Below are positions 23,887-31,001 of a stretch of 46,740 nucleotides of DNA, in pieces. Position numbers and translations under genes: made by a program. The notes beneath the pieces were generated by a model. That model did not search any database. It was not told the DNA's origin and was given only the letters and a program-made list of their open reading frames with translations. Position 1 is the first letter of the stretch, and each line of letters starts with the position of its first letter. The stretch is from positions 1-46,740 of the IMG/VR virus record IMGVR_UViG_3300019776_000448; one strand, given 5' to 3'. The DNA comes from a virus.

Positions 23887-24998
23887 AGAAAATCGATTTG
23901 GTCATTGACCTTCAATTCGGTAGCACAGGCAAGGGGCTGATCGTCGGCACCCTTGCCACCTACGAGGGATACGACACGGTGATTACCGCATGGGCACCTA
24001 ATGCGGGGCATACGTTCATTGATGCTCGAGGGCGAAAGTTCGTACATACGCATCTGGCCAACGGCATCGTGGCCCCCTACCTTCGTAGGGTACTGCTGGG
24101 TCCAGGCTCGGTCATCAATCCGGCGCAGCTTCTGGCCGAGATCGAGCAGTGCAAGGATATAATCGAAGAGAAGCGAATCAAGATCATGATTCACCCGCAT
24201 GCAGCGGTGGTGACTGATGAGCACTTGGAAGAGGAAGCGCAAAGCATGACGGCGATCGGCTCGACCAAGAAGGGCGTGGGTGCGGCGATGATCTCCCGAA
24301 TCCGTCGGCAGCCGAACAAACCGGCCGTCGCGAAGGACTTCCTGGAACTCGTGAATCTGGTGTGCACCACCGAGCAGTACACGCGAGCGATCCACGATTC
24401 GACTCATATCCTAATCGAGGGTGCGCAGGGTGTGGGGCTCTCCATGTACCACGGTTTCTACCCCTACACCACCTCGCGGGACGTCAGCACCTTCCAAATC
24501 CTGGCCGATTGCGGGATCCCGGCGGCGATCTTCAATCAGGCCTCCTGTCGTGTGGTCGGCACCGCGCGGACCTACCCGATCCGGGTGGCTAATCGATTCG
24601 ATTCGGACGGGCGGCAGGTGGGCTTCAGTGGGCCGGGACACCTGGACCAGACCGAGATTTCGTTCGAGCAGATTGGCCAGCCGACCGAGCTCACCACGGT
24701 GACCAAGCTCCCCAGGCGCATTTTCACATTCAGTCGGCAGCAGATCCTCGAGGCGATTGACCTTTCGGGTGCGAGCGAGGTGTTCTTAAACTTCGTGAAT
24801 TATGTGCAGGACGAGCAGTACCTGCTATCGATCGTGAACGCGATCGAGGAGACCGGGGCTCGGATCAAATGGCTGGGTTTAGGCCCAGATATCCACTCGG
24901 TGGTGATGCTGTCCGAGGGTGATAATTACACGGCGCGGCGTAAAGAGATCGTATCCAAGTGGCAGCGTTATCAGTTTCGTAATAAAGTAGGAGCTTAA
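23883..24998 (+). CDS. purZ: PurZ, N6-succino-2-amino-dAMP synthase
   Basis: 371 residues from ATG 23883, which overlaps the polymerase stop and has GAGG eight bases upstream; an in-frame ATG at 23865 would add six residues and is less likely. It is related to adenylosuccinate synthetase PurA. The phosphate loop reads QFGSTGKG: the catalytic Asp of PurA (in GDEGKGK) is replaced by Ser14, the known mark of PurZ. Other family blocks are APNAGHTF, TAIGSTKKGVGAAM, LIEGAQGVGLSMYHG and YPIRVANRFDSDG. PurZ joins aspartate to dGMP using (d)ATP, the first committed step to dZTP. The product is converted by host PurB and kinases. Confidence 0.92.
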   Translation: MKKIDLVIDLQFGSTGKGLIVGTLATYEGYDTVITAWAPNAGHTFIDARGRKFVHTHLANGIVAPYLRRVLLGPGSVINPAQLLAEIEQCKDIIEEKRIKIMIHPHAAVVTDEHLEEEAQSMTAIGSTKKGVGAAMISRIRRQPNKPAVAKDFLELVNLVCTTEQYTRAIHDSTHILIEGAQGVGLSMYHGFYPYTTSRDVSTFQILADCGIPAAIFNQASCRVVGTARTYPIRVANRFDSDGRQVGFSGPGHLDQTEISFEQIGQPTELTTVTKLPRRIFTFSRQQILEAIDLSGASEVFLNFVNYVQDEQYLLSIVNAIEETGARIKWLGLGPDIHSVVMLSEGDNYTARRKEIVSKWQRYQFRNKVGA

Positions 24999-25001
24999 AA
25001 G

Positions 25002-25520
25002 ATGGCGAATGAATTCATAATGAACTCGTTGCTTCACACCAACGAGCAAAATCCCCTCCCTTGGTCCATCCACCCAGATACCGATTTAGTGGTAGTGGAT
25101 GCGAACGGGGCGGCGGTCGCGAACTTCGAGGTCAAGCACCAGTATAACGGGGTGCTTGCGAATTGCGAAAAGAACGCGGACTTGGCCGTACGGTCCGTTA
25201 ATGCTTTCGCCAAGCGCGGGGGAGCAGATATTCGGCGGCTGCAGCAGGTGGTCACCACTTGGGCGGACGAGGTGTTCCCGAATAGGAGAACACCCGACAT
25301 TTTGCTTAAGCTCTACGAGGAGGTGGGCGAATATGCCCGGGATCCGAAGGCGGCGGCAGAGTTCGCGGATATAATGATTCTGCTGCTCGATCTGGCGGCG
25401 ATTAATGGCATCGATATTCAAAAGGCGGTGACCGAAAAAATGGCGATTAATGTAGGACGTTCCTGGACCGTGGACTCTCAAACCCGTATTATGAGGCATA
25501 CACATGATGAAAAACCGTAA
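25002..25520 (+). CDS. mazZ: MazZ-like (d)GTP pyrophosphohydrolase with N-terminal extension
   Basis: 172 residues. Residues about 95-140 carry the MazG-type metal site: EEVGE (Glu106, Glu107, Glu110) and EFADIM (Glu120, Asp123), followed by LLLDLAAINGIDIQKAV. In Z-genome phages MazZ hydrolyses dGTP to dGMP, feeding PurZ. The first 70 residues are a separate module (NPLPWSIHPDTDLVVVDANG, then ADLAVRSVNAFAKR) that occurs in unrelated phage proteins, so this is a fusion or has gained an extra domain. AGGAG lies 8 bases before the ATG; the gene follows purZ by 3 bases and overlaps the next. Confidence 0.85.
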   Translation: MANEFIMNSLLHTNEQNPLPWSIHPDTDLVVVDANGAAVANFEVKHQYNGVLANCEKNADLAVRSVNAFAKRGGADIRRLQQVVTTWADEVFPNRRTPDILLKLYEEVGEYARDPKAAAEFADIMILLLDLAAINGIDIQKAVTEKMAINVGRSWTVDSQTRIMRHTHDEKP

Positions 25521-25719
25521 TGAAGTATTCGAGATCTGGTACACGCGTCGGTTTGGCGAGTTACTAGGCGAACAGGACTCGCACACCAGGGAATTCGTGC
25601 GAGAGATATGGAATCAGGCGCTCAGTCGTGCCGTGGATCACTTCGAGTTCGAGAATTTCGAACCGCTCGAAAGTGGACAGATCATCGACCGGCTTGAGCG
25701 TCTTAAAGCGATAAGGTAA
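25504..25719 (+). CDS. Small unknown protein between mazZ and datZ
   Basis: 71 residues, helical and charged (EVFEIWYTRRFGELLGEQDS, HTREFVREIWNQAL, IIDRLERLKAI). There is no cysteine, signal or membrane segment. It overlaps mazZ by 17 bases, has GAGG 7 bases before its ATG, and ends 5 bases before datZ, so it is surely co-translated with the Z pathway. No known Z-pathway enzyme is this small; a regulatory or stabilising role is only a guess. Confidence 0.7.
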   Translation: MMKNRNEVFEIWYTRRFGELLGEQDSHTREFVREIWNQALSRAVDHFEFENFEPLESGQIIDRLERLKAIR

Positions 25720-25724
25720 CCAGG

Positions 25725-26273
25725 ATGGGTCTTTCTCTAGCTGAACAGCTCCGTGCTTCGCACGTCAAGCGGTGGCAGATCGTCAACGTCTCGCGCACTC
25801 AGAATCTCGCGGAGCATCATTTCAACGTCACCCTCATCGTCGGCCAACTCGCTCGGCACTGCAGGGACAAGCAGCTGCTCGACCCTCAGTACGCGTTGAG
25901 GCTCATGCACTGGTCGCTCTCGCACGATATGGTCGAGGTTCGCACCGGGGACACCCCGACGCCCTACAAGCGGGTGTTGAAGCAGGTGGGTGGGCTGGAC
26001 ATTATCGACAAGTCCGAGGAGGTAGTGGACCCGGGGTACATCGCCGACAAGCGTCGGATCGCTGGGACGCCCATCGAAATGTACGTGGAGATCGCGGACT
26101 TGATCGAGGCGATTTGGTTCTTGAGTGACCACGGGATCGGGCAGAGTGCAGTCGCTGTCCGGGCTGGGCTTGAAGCGTCGCTCGACCGATGTGTACAGAA
26201 GTGGCATGGGGTTTTCGAGGAATTAGATATTGATTTCGCGGTGCGCCGCGTGAGCGAGGAGATCGGGATATGA
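25725..26273 (+). CDS. datZ: DatZ, dATP triphosphohydrolase (HD domain)
   Basis: 182 residues. The HD-domain metal ligands are visible: His31 in AEHHFNV, His67-Asp68 in SLSHDMVEV, and Asp125 in EIADLIEA. Next to them are RWQIVNVSRTQNLAEH at the start and RTGDTPTPYK in the middle, the pattern of DatZ and its relatives of the YfbR type. DatZ removes the triphosphate from dATP and so prevents adenine from entering phage DNA. Trp17 and Ile19 lie where DatZ is reported to hold the adenine base (from memory). Its clustering with purZ and mazZ makes this better supported than a general 5'-nucleotidase. Confidence 0.9.
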   Translation: MGLSLAEQLRASHVKRWQIVNVSRTQNLAEHHFNVTLIVGQLARHCRDKQLLDPQYALRLMHWSLSHDMVEVRTGDTPTPYKRVLKQVGGLDIIDKSEEVVDPGYIADKRRIAGTPIEMYVEIADLIEAIWFLSDHGIGQSAVAVRAGLEASLDRCVQKWHGVFEELDIDFAVRRVSEEIGI

Positions 26274-26470
26274 AATGCGTAAAATGTGGCGGTATCACCC
26301 AGGTCACGACCGTGTACCAAAACGCGGATGGTGGAACGCGTCGTCGCAGGGAGTGCACGGCCTGTCAATTCCGATTCACCACGCGCGAGTACCCGTCGAT
26401 CACGGATCCGAAGCTCAAGGAGTACTACTTGGAGACGGATGTTGACACAGATACCCCGCCCGTGGTATAA
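26270..26470 (+). CDS. NrdR-like stand-alone zinc ribbon
   Basis: 66 residues, start overlapping the datZ stop (ATGA). Cys3, Cys6, Cys29 and Cys32 form a zinc ribbon, and RRRRECTACQFRFTTRE is very close to the DNA-binding zinc ribbon of NrdR, the bacterial repressor of ribonucleotide reductase genes. The ATP-cone that senses dATP in NrdR is missing; instead there is an acidic tail. It may bind NrdR boxes in the host or phage. The promoter of the next gene lies over its 3' end. Confidence 0.75.
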   Translation: MKCVKCGGITQVTTVYQNADGGTRRRRECTACQFRFTTREYPSITDPKLKEYYLETDVDTDTPPVV

Positions 26471-26471
26471 T
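26442..26471 (+). promoter_or_regulatory. Promoter for the deacetylase-like gene
   Basis: TTGACA (26442-26447), 18-base spacer, TATAAT (26466-26471) with TGG before it. The -35 lies in the zinc-ribbon gene and the -10 across its end. The leader ATAGAGGA (26488-26495) precedes the ATG at 26501. Confidence 0.8.
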
Positions 26472-26500
26472 TAGGGTCTTAACACACATAGAGGAACTTA

Positions 26501-27331
26501 ATGACCCCGATTTTCTACAATCTCCGCCAGTCCTGCGACTTCGACTTCCCGTCTTATCGCAAGATTCCGATGTTCGTGCGACAGGCCGCGCGACCGCTGC
26601 TCACCGATTTTGAACCGTTGAAGAACGTCGAGTTAATCACCGCGCATTCAATTAAGTACGTGGTAAACGTCTTCTCGGGCAAGACCCCCAATGGATTCGG
26701 AAATACCGATCCGGTGCTTAACGAGACACTCAGGTACACGAACGCGAACTTCCTGGCCGCGACTCGGCACGTGAGCGAGAAGAAAGCGGAGGTCGCATGC
26801 TCAGCCACCCAAGGATTCCACCACGCGGGGTTCGACTCTGGAGGCGGATATTGCACGTTCAACGGGTTGATGATCGCGGCACTCAGTAGCGGAGCGATCA
26901 AACCGGCGCTCATCTTCGACGGTGATGGTCACTACGGGGATGGGACGGACGACATCATCGGGGCGTTGGCCGCGCACGACCGAGTTCGACACGTGACGAA
27001 TCTGGATATGGAGTCGTTTGTCTCGCGCTACAAGCCAAACGCTCATGAGTGGGAGGTGTGGGCCTCTGGCTTGATTTCGTCGTCGAAGCCTAGTATAATA
27101 ATGTACCAAGCCGGTGCTGACGCGTGGATCGAGGACCCTTATGGTGCTGGGTACCTCACGCTCGAGGGTCTGCGGAATCGCGACCTCGGGATCTTTCGCG
27201 CAGCCAGGAAGTCCAAGATCCCTCTCGTGTGGAATCTCGCCGGTGGATACTGCAAAGATGTTCAGCGCACGGTAGACGTGCATATTCAGACACTTAGAGC
27301 CAGCGACGAGGTGTATTATGGCGGGACCTAG
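26501..27331 (+). CDS. Histone-deacetylase-fold hydrolase
   Basis: 276 residues. The active-site elements of the HDAC/acetylpolyamine amidohydrolase family are all present in order: FHHAG with the His107-His108 pair, GGGYCTFNGLMIAA, the zinc-site segment FDGDGHYGDGT (Asp142, His144), QAGADAWIEDP with Asp207, and LAGGYC with Tyr250 as the likely transition-state Tyr. It is shorter than bacterial family members (about 300-370), mostly at the N-terminus. It should remove an acyl group from an amine, but the substrate is unknown: acetyl-lysine in host proteins, a polyamine, or a modified nucleobase. It has its own promoter, just after the Z cluster, and its end overlaps the next gene. Confidence 0.82.
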   Translation: MTPIFYNLRQSCDFDFPSYRKIPMFVRQAARPLLTDFEPLKNVELITAHSIKYVVNVFSGKTPNGFGNTDPVLNETLRYTNANFLAATRHVSEKKAEVACSATQGFHHAGFDSGGGYCTFNGLMIAALSSGAIKPALIFDGDGHYGDGTDDIIGALAAHDRVRHVTNLDMESFVSRYKPNAHEWEVWASGLISSSKPSIIMYQAGADAWIEDPYGAGYLTLEGLRNRDLGIFRAARKSKIPLVWNLAGGYCKDVQRTVDVHIQTLRASDEVYYGGT

Positions 27332-29360
27332 CAAAGCACTCACATTCTTGGACCTTATGGGCCAAGTCGGAGCGGGAACCCGCGCGATCGCGAATCTCCC
27401 GGGGGCGAAGCGCATTCCGGAGTCGTTCGCCAAAGCGCAAAGAGGAATGACTCCAGTCGAGATCATCGAGCAGTACAATAAGGCGCAGATGTTCGGGAAA
27501 GATCCGACCACAGGTGAGGTTAGGCTACTGCAGCAGACTCCGAGGCTTCCGGACCCCTTCGATTCGTTATCGGTCAGTGATCGGGCGCGGATGGTGCAGG
27601 GAAAACTCCCACTCGAGCGCGGGGTAAAACAGAGGGTTTATAAACCTTCGAGTCCTTACACGACGTTGTCGGAATTCAGCTTGTATCCGGACCGAGATAT
27701 AGTTTTTGGTGGCTCTTTATCTACTCCCGAGGAGCTTTACCACCGGATGTACAATCGTGCCGAGGATGCACAAGCCCGAAGACCTGTACCGGACGAGGTC
27801 GGTGTGTATGATATTGGTGCACTTGACGCTGGCGAGGGGATGGGCGCTATGCAGTACGCGGCGCTTTATGACCAGCTCCGTGCCGCAGGTGCTTTTTCGG
27901 GTCCCACCGCACTAACCGATGTTAATGAACTGCGTAGACTTGGGAACGTGATGTCCTACGGTTTGCGACATGGTGATTACGAGAATATCGCACCGGTGAT
28001 CAGTAGGATGAACCGATCACCTCAATTATTTGACCGTGCGGAGGTTGCAGATTGGATGGCTCGTCCGATGATGGAGGTCCTGCAGCAGGGACGGGGTGAC
28101 CCACTTTTCGAGCAGGCAGTAGCGCTTCGGCCTCAGCACATGACGCAAATGACACCGGACCAAATTACCGGCACGTTGGGTTTTAAAGAATCACAACTCG
28201 CTCGAATCGCCGGACCGGTACGCGAACCAGTGATGCTCGAGCCTGGGGATCCAGGACTGCTTCGTCATTTGGCAGTCCCCGCACTCACCAACCGAAGCGC
28301 CTACGGCATCCAGAAGGGCATAGGCCCCAACACCCTGGGCCGTGCGGCAACGGTGGAGCAGTTGATCGAGAAGATCCTCGCGGGTCGCACCGGAGAGGAA
28401 GCAGCGGAGGAGATTCTGAACCAGTCCAAGCGTCGTGGGATGAATCTGGAGGAAGGGTTCAAAGGCAGGTACAAAGATGGTGGTTCGGTCGCTTCTTTCT
28501 CCGGTGGTGGTGGGGTGAAAAAGACCGTAGCTGAAATGGCTGCAGAACTCGCCACCAAAGGTACCAAGACTCCAGATATGTCTAGACGTAAATTCATGTC
28601 TCTCGGTAATGTGTTGAACTCGCCGACCTCGACGCCTAATCTACCTGTGACCGCCACCGAAGCAGCGAAGATGTCGCAGGACCCAGCGTTATCGGCTATC
28701 GAGAAAATAGCGGAGGCTCCCGTCTCCAGACGGCAGGTACTCCAGGGCGCTTTGGCGCAGGGTGCACAACGAATGCTACCTACCGCAGCAATGCAGCCCG
28801 TCAAAGAGATAGCATCCGAAGTGGTTAAAACTGTGACGAAACCCAGTGTCTTTTCACCTTCTACCATTCAAGGCGTAATCGCTCAAGGGATCAAGCAGGG
28901 GTTAAGTGACGATCAGATTGTCAAGGTGGTCACTGAACAATTCGGAGATGCGATTAATCCCGAAGAGCTAGTGGATATGAAAATTTATCCCATGAGGGAC
29001 CCCATCGGATCAGTCGCCGATCCGGGTCTATTGAGTGACGGGGCCTGGGGTCCGCTGGAGTACTTCAGATCGTTTATAGACAATTTCGGTGAAGAGGGTA
29101 ACTTGAAACAAGTGATGCGGGATATCAAATCCGCGAATCCGGAATTGTACGAGACGCTCAAGGCTGTAGCGAGGGAGACGGAAGATGAAATGGCAGATAG
29201 GGTGCCTACTTTAACTTATAGGAGTAGGTTAAATGAAGCGCAGGCCCGAGCGGCTAGAATCGGACAGCCTTTCGATTTTGAAAAATTCAAAAAGCGGTAC
29301 GGCTATGATGACCTAGATATAGAAGACTTTGACGCGGAGGATCTTGATTATGACGATTGA
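27318..29360 (+). CDS. Large unknown protein with two twin-arginine-like motifs; paralog of 39915-41222
   Basis: 680 residues. The N-terminal 380 residues are helical and unrecognised. A linker RYKDGGSVASFSGGGG joins a C-terminal region that is clearly related to the late protein at 39915-41222: KTVAEMAAELATKGTKTPDM, then SRRKFM (422-427), SRRQVLQGALAQGAQR (from 470), AMQPVKEI and a final helical part with an acidic end. SRRxFM and SRRQxL resemble twin-arginine export signals, but they are internal. The protein looks virion-associated, yet sits in the early region and overlaps both neighbours. Function unknown. Confidence 0.7.
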   Translation: MAGPSKALTFLDLMGQVGAGTRAIANLPGAKRIPESFAKAQRGMTPVEIIEQYNKAQMFGKDPTTGEVRLLQQTPRLPDPFDSLSVSDRARMVQGKLPLERGVKQRVYKPSSPYTTLSEFSLYPDRDIVFGGSLSTPEELYHRMYNRAEDAQARRPVPDEVGVYDIGALDAGEGMGAMQYAALYDQLRAAGAFSGPTALTDVNELRRLGNVMSYGLRHGDYENIAPVISRMNRSPQLFDRAEVADWMARPMMEVLQQGRGDPLFEQAVALRPQHMTQMTPDQITGTLGFKESQLARIAGPVREPVMLEPGDPGLLRHLAVPALTNRSAYGIQKGIGPNTLGRAATVEQLIEKILAGRTGEEAAEEILNQSKRRGMNLEEGFKGRYKDGGSVASFSGGGGVKKTVAEMAAELATKGTKTPDMSRRKFMSLGNVLNSPTSTPNLPVTATEAAKMSQDPALSAIEKIAEAPVSRRQVLQGALAQGAQRMLPTAAMQPVKEIASEVVKTVTKPSVFSPSTIQGVIAQGIKQGLSDDQIVKVVTEQFGDAINPEELVDMKIYPMRDPIGSVADPGLLSDGAWGPLEYFRSFIDNFGEEGNLKQVMRDIKSANPELYETLKAVARETEDEMADRVPTLTYRSRLNEAQARAARIGQPFDFEKFKKRYGYDDLDIEDFDAEDLDYDD

Positions 29361-29613
29361 TTTGAATGCAATACTCGAGGAGCGAGGCTCCGAATACGGC
29401 GATTTCACCGCACAGGCGCAAATCTCCCAGGCGTTACAGGACATAACTAGGGCCGGGCGCAGCTACACCACGATGGACTCTTACCAGAGGGAGGCGCTCG
29501 CAATGATTTTACACAAAATCTCTAGGATCGTTAATGGAAACACTAGGAACGTTGACTCGTGGGCGGATATCGCCGGATATGCCACACTCGTTGCAAACCG
29601 GCTACAGAAGTGA
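29350..29613 (+). CDS. DUF6378-type phage protein
   Basis: 87 residues from ATG 29350, chosen because GGAGG at 29336-29340 lies 9 bases upstream; an in-frame ATG at 29329 has no such site. The whole protein follows a known small phage family: ILEERGSEYGDFTAQAQISQ, QREALAMILHKISRIVNG and DSWADIAGYATLVANRL. These are helical proteins of unknown function common in replication regions. It overlaps the stop of the preceding gene by 11 bases. Confidence 0.85.
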   Translation: MTIDLNAILEERGSEYGDFTAQAQISQALQDITRAGRSYTTMDSYQREALAMILHKISRIVNGNTRNVDSWADIAGYATLVANRLQK

Positions 29614-29620
29614 AGGGGGA

Positions 29621-29649
29621 TTGACAGATTATAGCACCCGTGTTATAAT
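29621..29649 (+). promoter_or_regulatory. Consensus promoter of the small-gene operon at 29685
   Basis: Perfect TTGACA (29621-29626), 17-base spacer, perfect TATAAT (29644-29649) with TG-T extension. The leader runs to ATAGAGGA (29672-29679) and the ATG at 29685. It lies in the 71-base gap after the DUF6378 gene. Confidence 0.87.
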
Positions 29650-29684
29650 AGAGTCTCCAGTAAACAAACCGATAGAGGACGAAA

Positions 29685-29969
29685 ATGGCAAAGAAGACAC
29701 CAGTAATCACCGAACAAATGGTCGACGAGTTGGCGCGGGTCCGCCAGCAGCTTGCCGAGCTTGCGGCGCGGGAGAAAGCGCTGAAGGAGAGCTTTCGCGA
29801 GGCGGGTGCAGCCGTCTACAGGGGCCAGCAGTTCCAGGTCGAAATTACGTTCTCATCCCAGAGTCGGTTAGACTCGCAAGCGGTGAAGGATGCCCTTGGG
29901 CCGAAGTGGATTGCCGAGCACCAGAAAGCGGTGGAACAGATGAATATCCGCTCGATGGTCCTGGTGTGA
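29685..29969 (+). CDS. Small conserved phage protein, coiled-coil
   Basis: 94 residues. Residues 8-40 form a coiled coil (QMVDELARVRQQLAELAARE) and the rest a small domain with YRGQQFQVEITFSSQSRLDS followed by QAVKDALGPKWIAEHQKAVE. This second part recurs in small phage proteins of unknown function. First gene after a consensus promoter; stop and next start overlap (TGATG). Confidence 0.8.
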   Translation: MAKKTPVITEQMVDELARVRQQLAELAAREKALKESFREAGAAVYRGQQFQVEITFSSQSRLDSQAVKDALGPKWIAEHQKAVEQMNIRSMVLV

Positions 29970-30205
29970 TGAAGCCCCGATACGTGACGACGCGTAAAGG
30001 GGTCCGGATCGGGTACACGTATGTGCCCCGTCCGGTTTACGATCAAAGCGGTGACATGGACCGGCTGCAAACCGCGTTGCTGCACCGCCGTACGGACGCC
30101 TGGGCGGGAGCGAAGGATCTCCTGGCCTACGCGATCGGAATGGCGGCACTTCTTTCACTTTTTTGGGCCAAGGACCTTTACCAATGGGTAGGCAGTCTAA
30201 CTTAG
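29969..30205 (+). CDS. Small single-pass membrane protein
   Basis: 78 residues, starting on the last base of the upstream stop. A basic, soluble first 50 residues are followed by one hydrophobic helix (LLAYAIGMAALLSLFWAKDL) near the C-terminus, so it is likely an inner-membrane protein with its N-terminus in the cytoplasm. Candidate roles include superinfection exclusion or lysis control, but no family is recognised. A longer frame exists upstream from 29534, but it runs through the promoter and another gene. Confidence 0.65.
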   Translation: MKPRYVTTRKGVRIGYTYVPRPVYDQSGDMDRLQTALLHRRTDAWAGAKDLLAYAIGMAALLSLFWAKDLYQWVGSLT

Positions 30206-30534
30206 CCGAGCAGCTGCAACACGCGCTCGATTACTTTCGCCGAACTGGACCCAGTACATCGGGCGACATGCAGAACGAGATCGGGATCACTAGACGCGAA
30301 GCGGAGCGTATTGTGCGGATGCTCAAGAACCACAACGAGATCGTGGAATTTGCGTTTTTTCACAATCGCCCCTGGTACGTTCTTAAAAATGATGTCGAGC
30401 GACACCGGGACTGGCTCGATCGGAAGCGCAACGGGATAGGAGATCTCGGGATCTCGGTCAGCGCGAGGGACCGAATGCACAAGGATTCGATGAAGCTGAT
30501 CGACCAATCGATACGCTCATGGTGGAAGGGGTGA
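30184..30534 (+). CDS. Putative winged-helix DNA-binding protein
   Basis: 116 residues from ATG 30184, with AAGGA 9 bases upstream; ATG 30163 would add seven residues inside the preceding gene. Residues 7-70 (NLAEQLQHALDYFRRTGPST, MQNEIGITRREAERIVRMLK, VEFAFFHNRPWYVL) fit a winged helix with recognition helix ITRREAERIVRML and a strand wing. The rest is basic and helical. It is one of two possible DNA-binding regulators visible in the window and a candidate to bind promoter elements or the TGGAAC arrays. Confidence 0.65.
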   Translation: MGRQSNLAEQLQHALDYFRRTGPSTSGDMQNEIGITRREAERIVRMLKNHNEIVEFAFFHNRPWYVLKNDVERHRDWLDRKRNGIGDLGISVSARDRMHKDSMKLIDQSIRSWWKG

Positions 30535-30537
30535 CCG

Positions 30538-30732
30538 ATGCTTTGCCCTTACTGCCACGACGACCGCACCGGTCACGCCGGTTCGACCCGAGTCGCGGAC
30601 TCTCGGCACTATTGGGACGCAAACGCGAGGCGGTATTTCACCGAGCGACGCCGAGTGTGTAAAGTGTGCGACACCGTATTTCACACCGTTGAGCGATCGC
30701 CGACGGTTCAACCCAAGGAGAAAGATCAATGA
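30538..30732 (+). CDS. Second NrdR-like zinc ribbon
   Basis: 64 residues. CPYC (Cys3, Cys6) and VCKVC (Cys41, Cys44) form a zinc ribbon; TRVADSRHYW and RRYFTERRRVCKVCDTVFHT match the NrdR zinc-ribbon pattern, which has DSR and RRRECxxCxxRFTT at these places. As with the gene at 26270-26470, the nucleotide-sensing ATP-cone is absent and a short charged tail follows. It starts 3 bases after the winged-helix gene. Confidence 0.75.
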   Translation: MLCPYCHDDRTGHAGSTRVADSRHYWDANARRYFTERRRVCKVCDTVFHTVERSPTVQPKEKDQ

Positions 30733-31001
30733 GTGAGAACAAGAATGCGAAAACACCAGCAGATGACGGTCAGCCGGTGGCGTGGGCCAATTCATACGAC
30801 CTGCGAAACTTTGACATGAAAGTACGGACAGGTCCTGACCTGCACCACACAGTGCCCCTCTACACCGCACCACAAAAGCAGTGGGTTGGGCTGACCGACC
30901 GCGACATCGACGAGTGTTATTTCGCCGCGCGACGACCGGACTTCGACATCTGGGCTTTCGCTGAGGAGATCGAAGAAAGACTCAAGGAGAAGAACACATG
31001 A
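30729..31001 (+). CDS. Small conserved phage protein (DUF551-like neighbourhood)
   Basis: 90 residues. GQPVAWANSYDLRNFDMKVR and HHTVPLYTAPQKQWVGLTD are a sequence style very common in accessory phage proteins. The C-terminal 35 residues (VGLTDRDIDECYF to FAEEIEERLKEKN) form a short helix module repeated in the next gene. ATG overlaps the preceding stop. Function unknown. Confidence 0.8.
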   Translation: MSENKNAKTPADDGQPVAWANSYDLRNFDMKVRTGPDLHHTVPLYTAPQKQWVGLTDRDIDECYFAARRPDFDIWAFAEEIEERLKEKNT

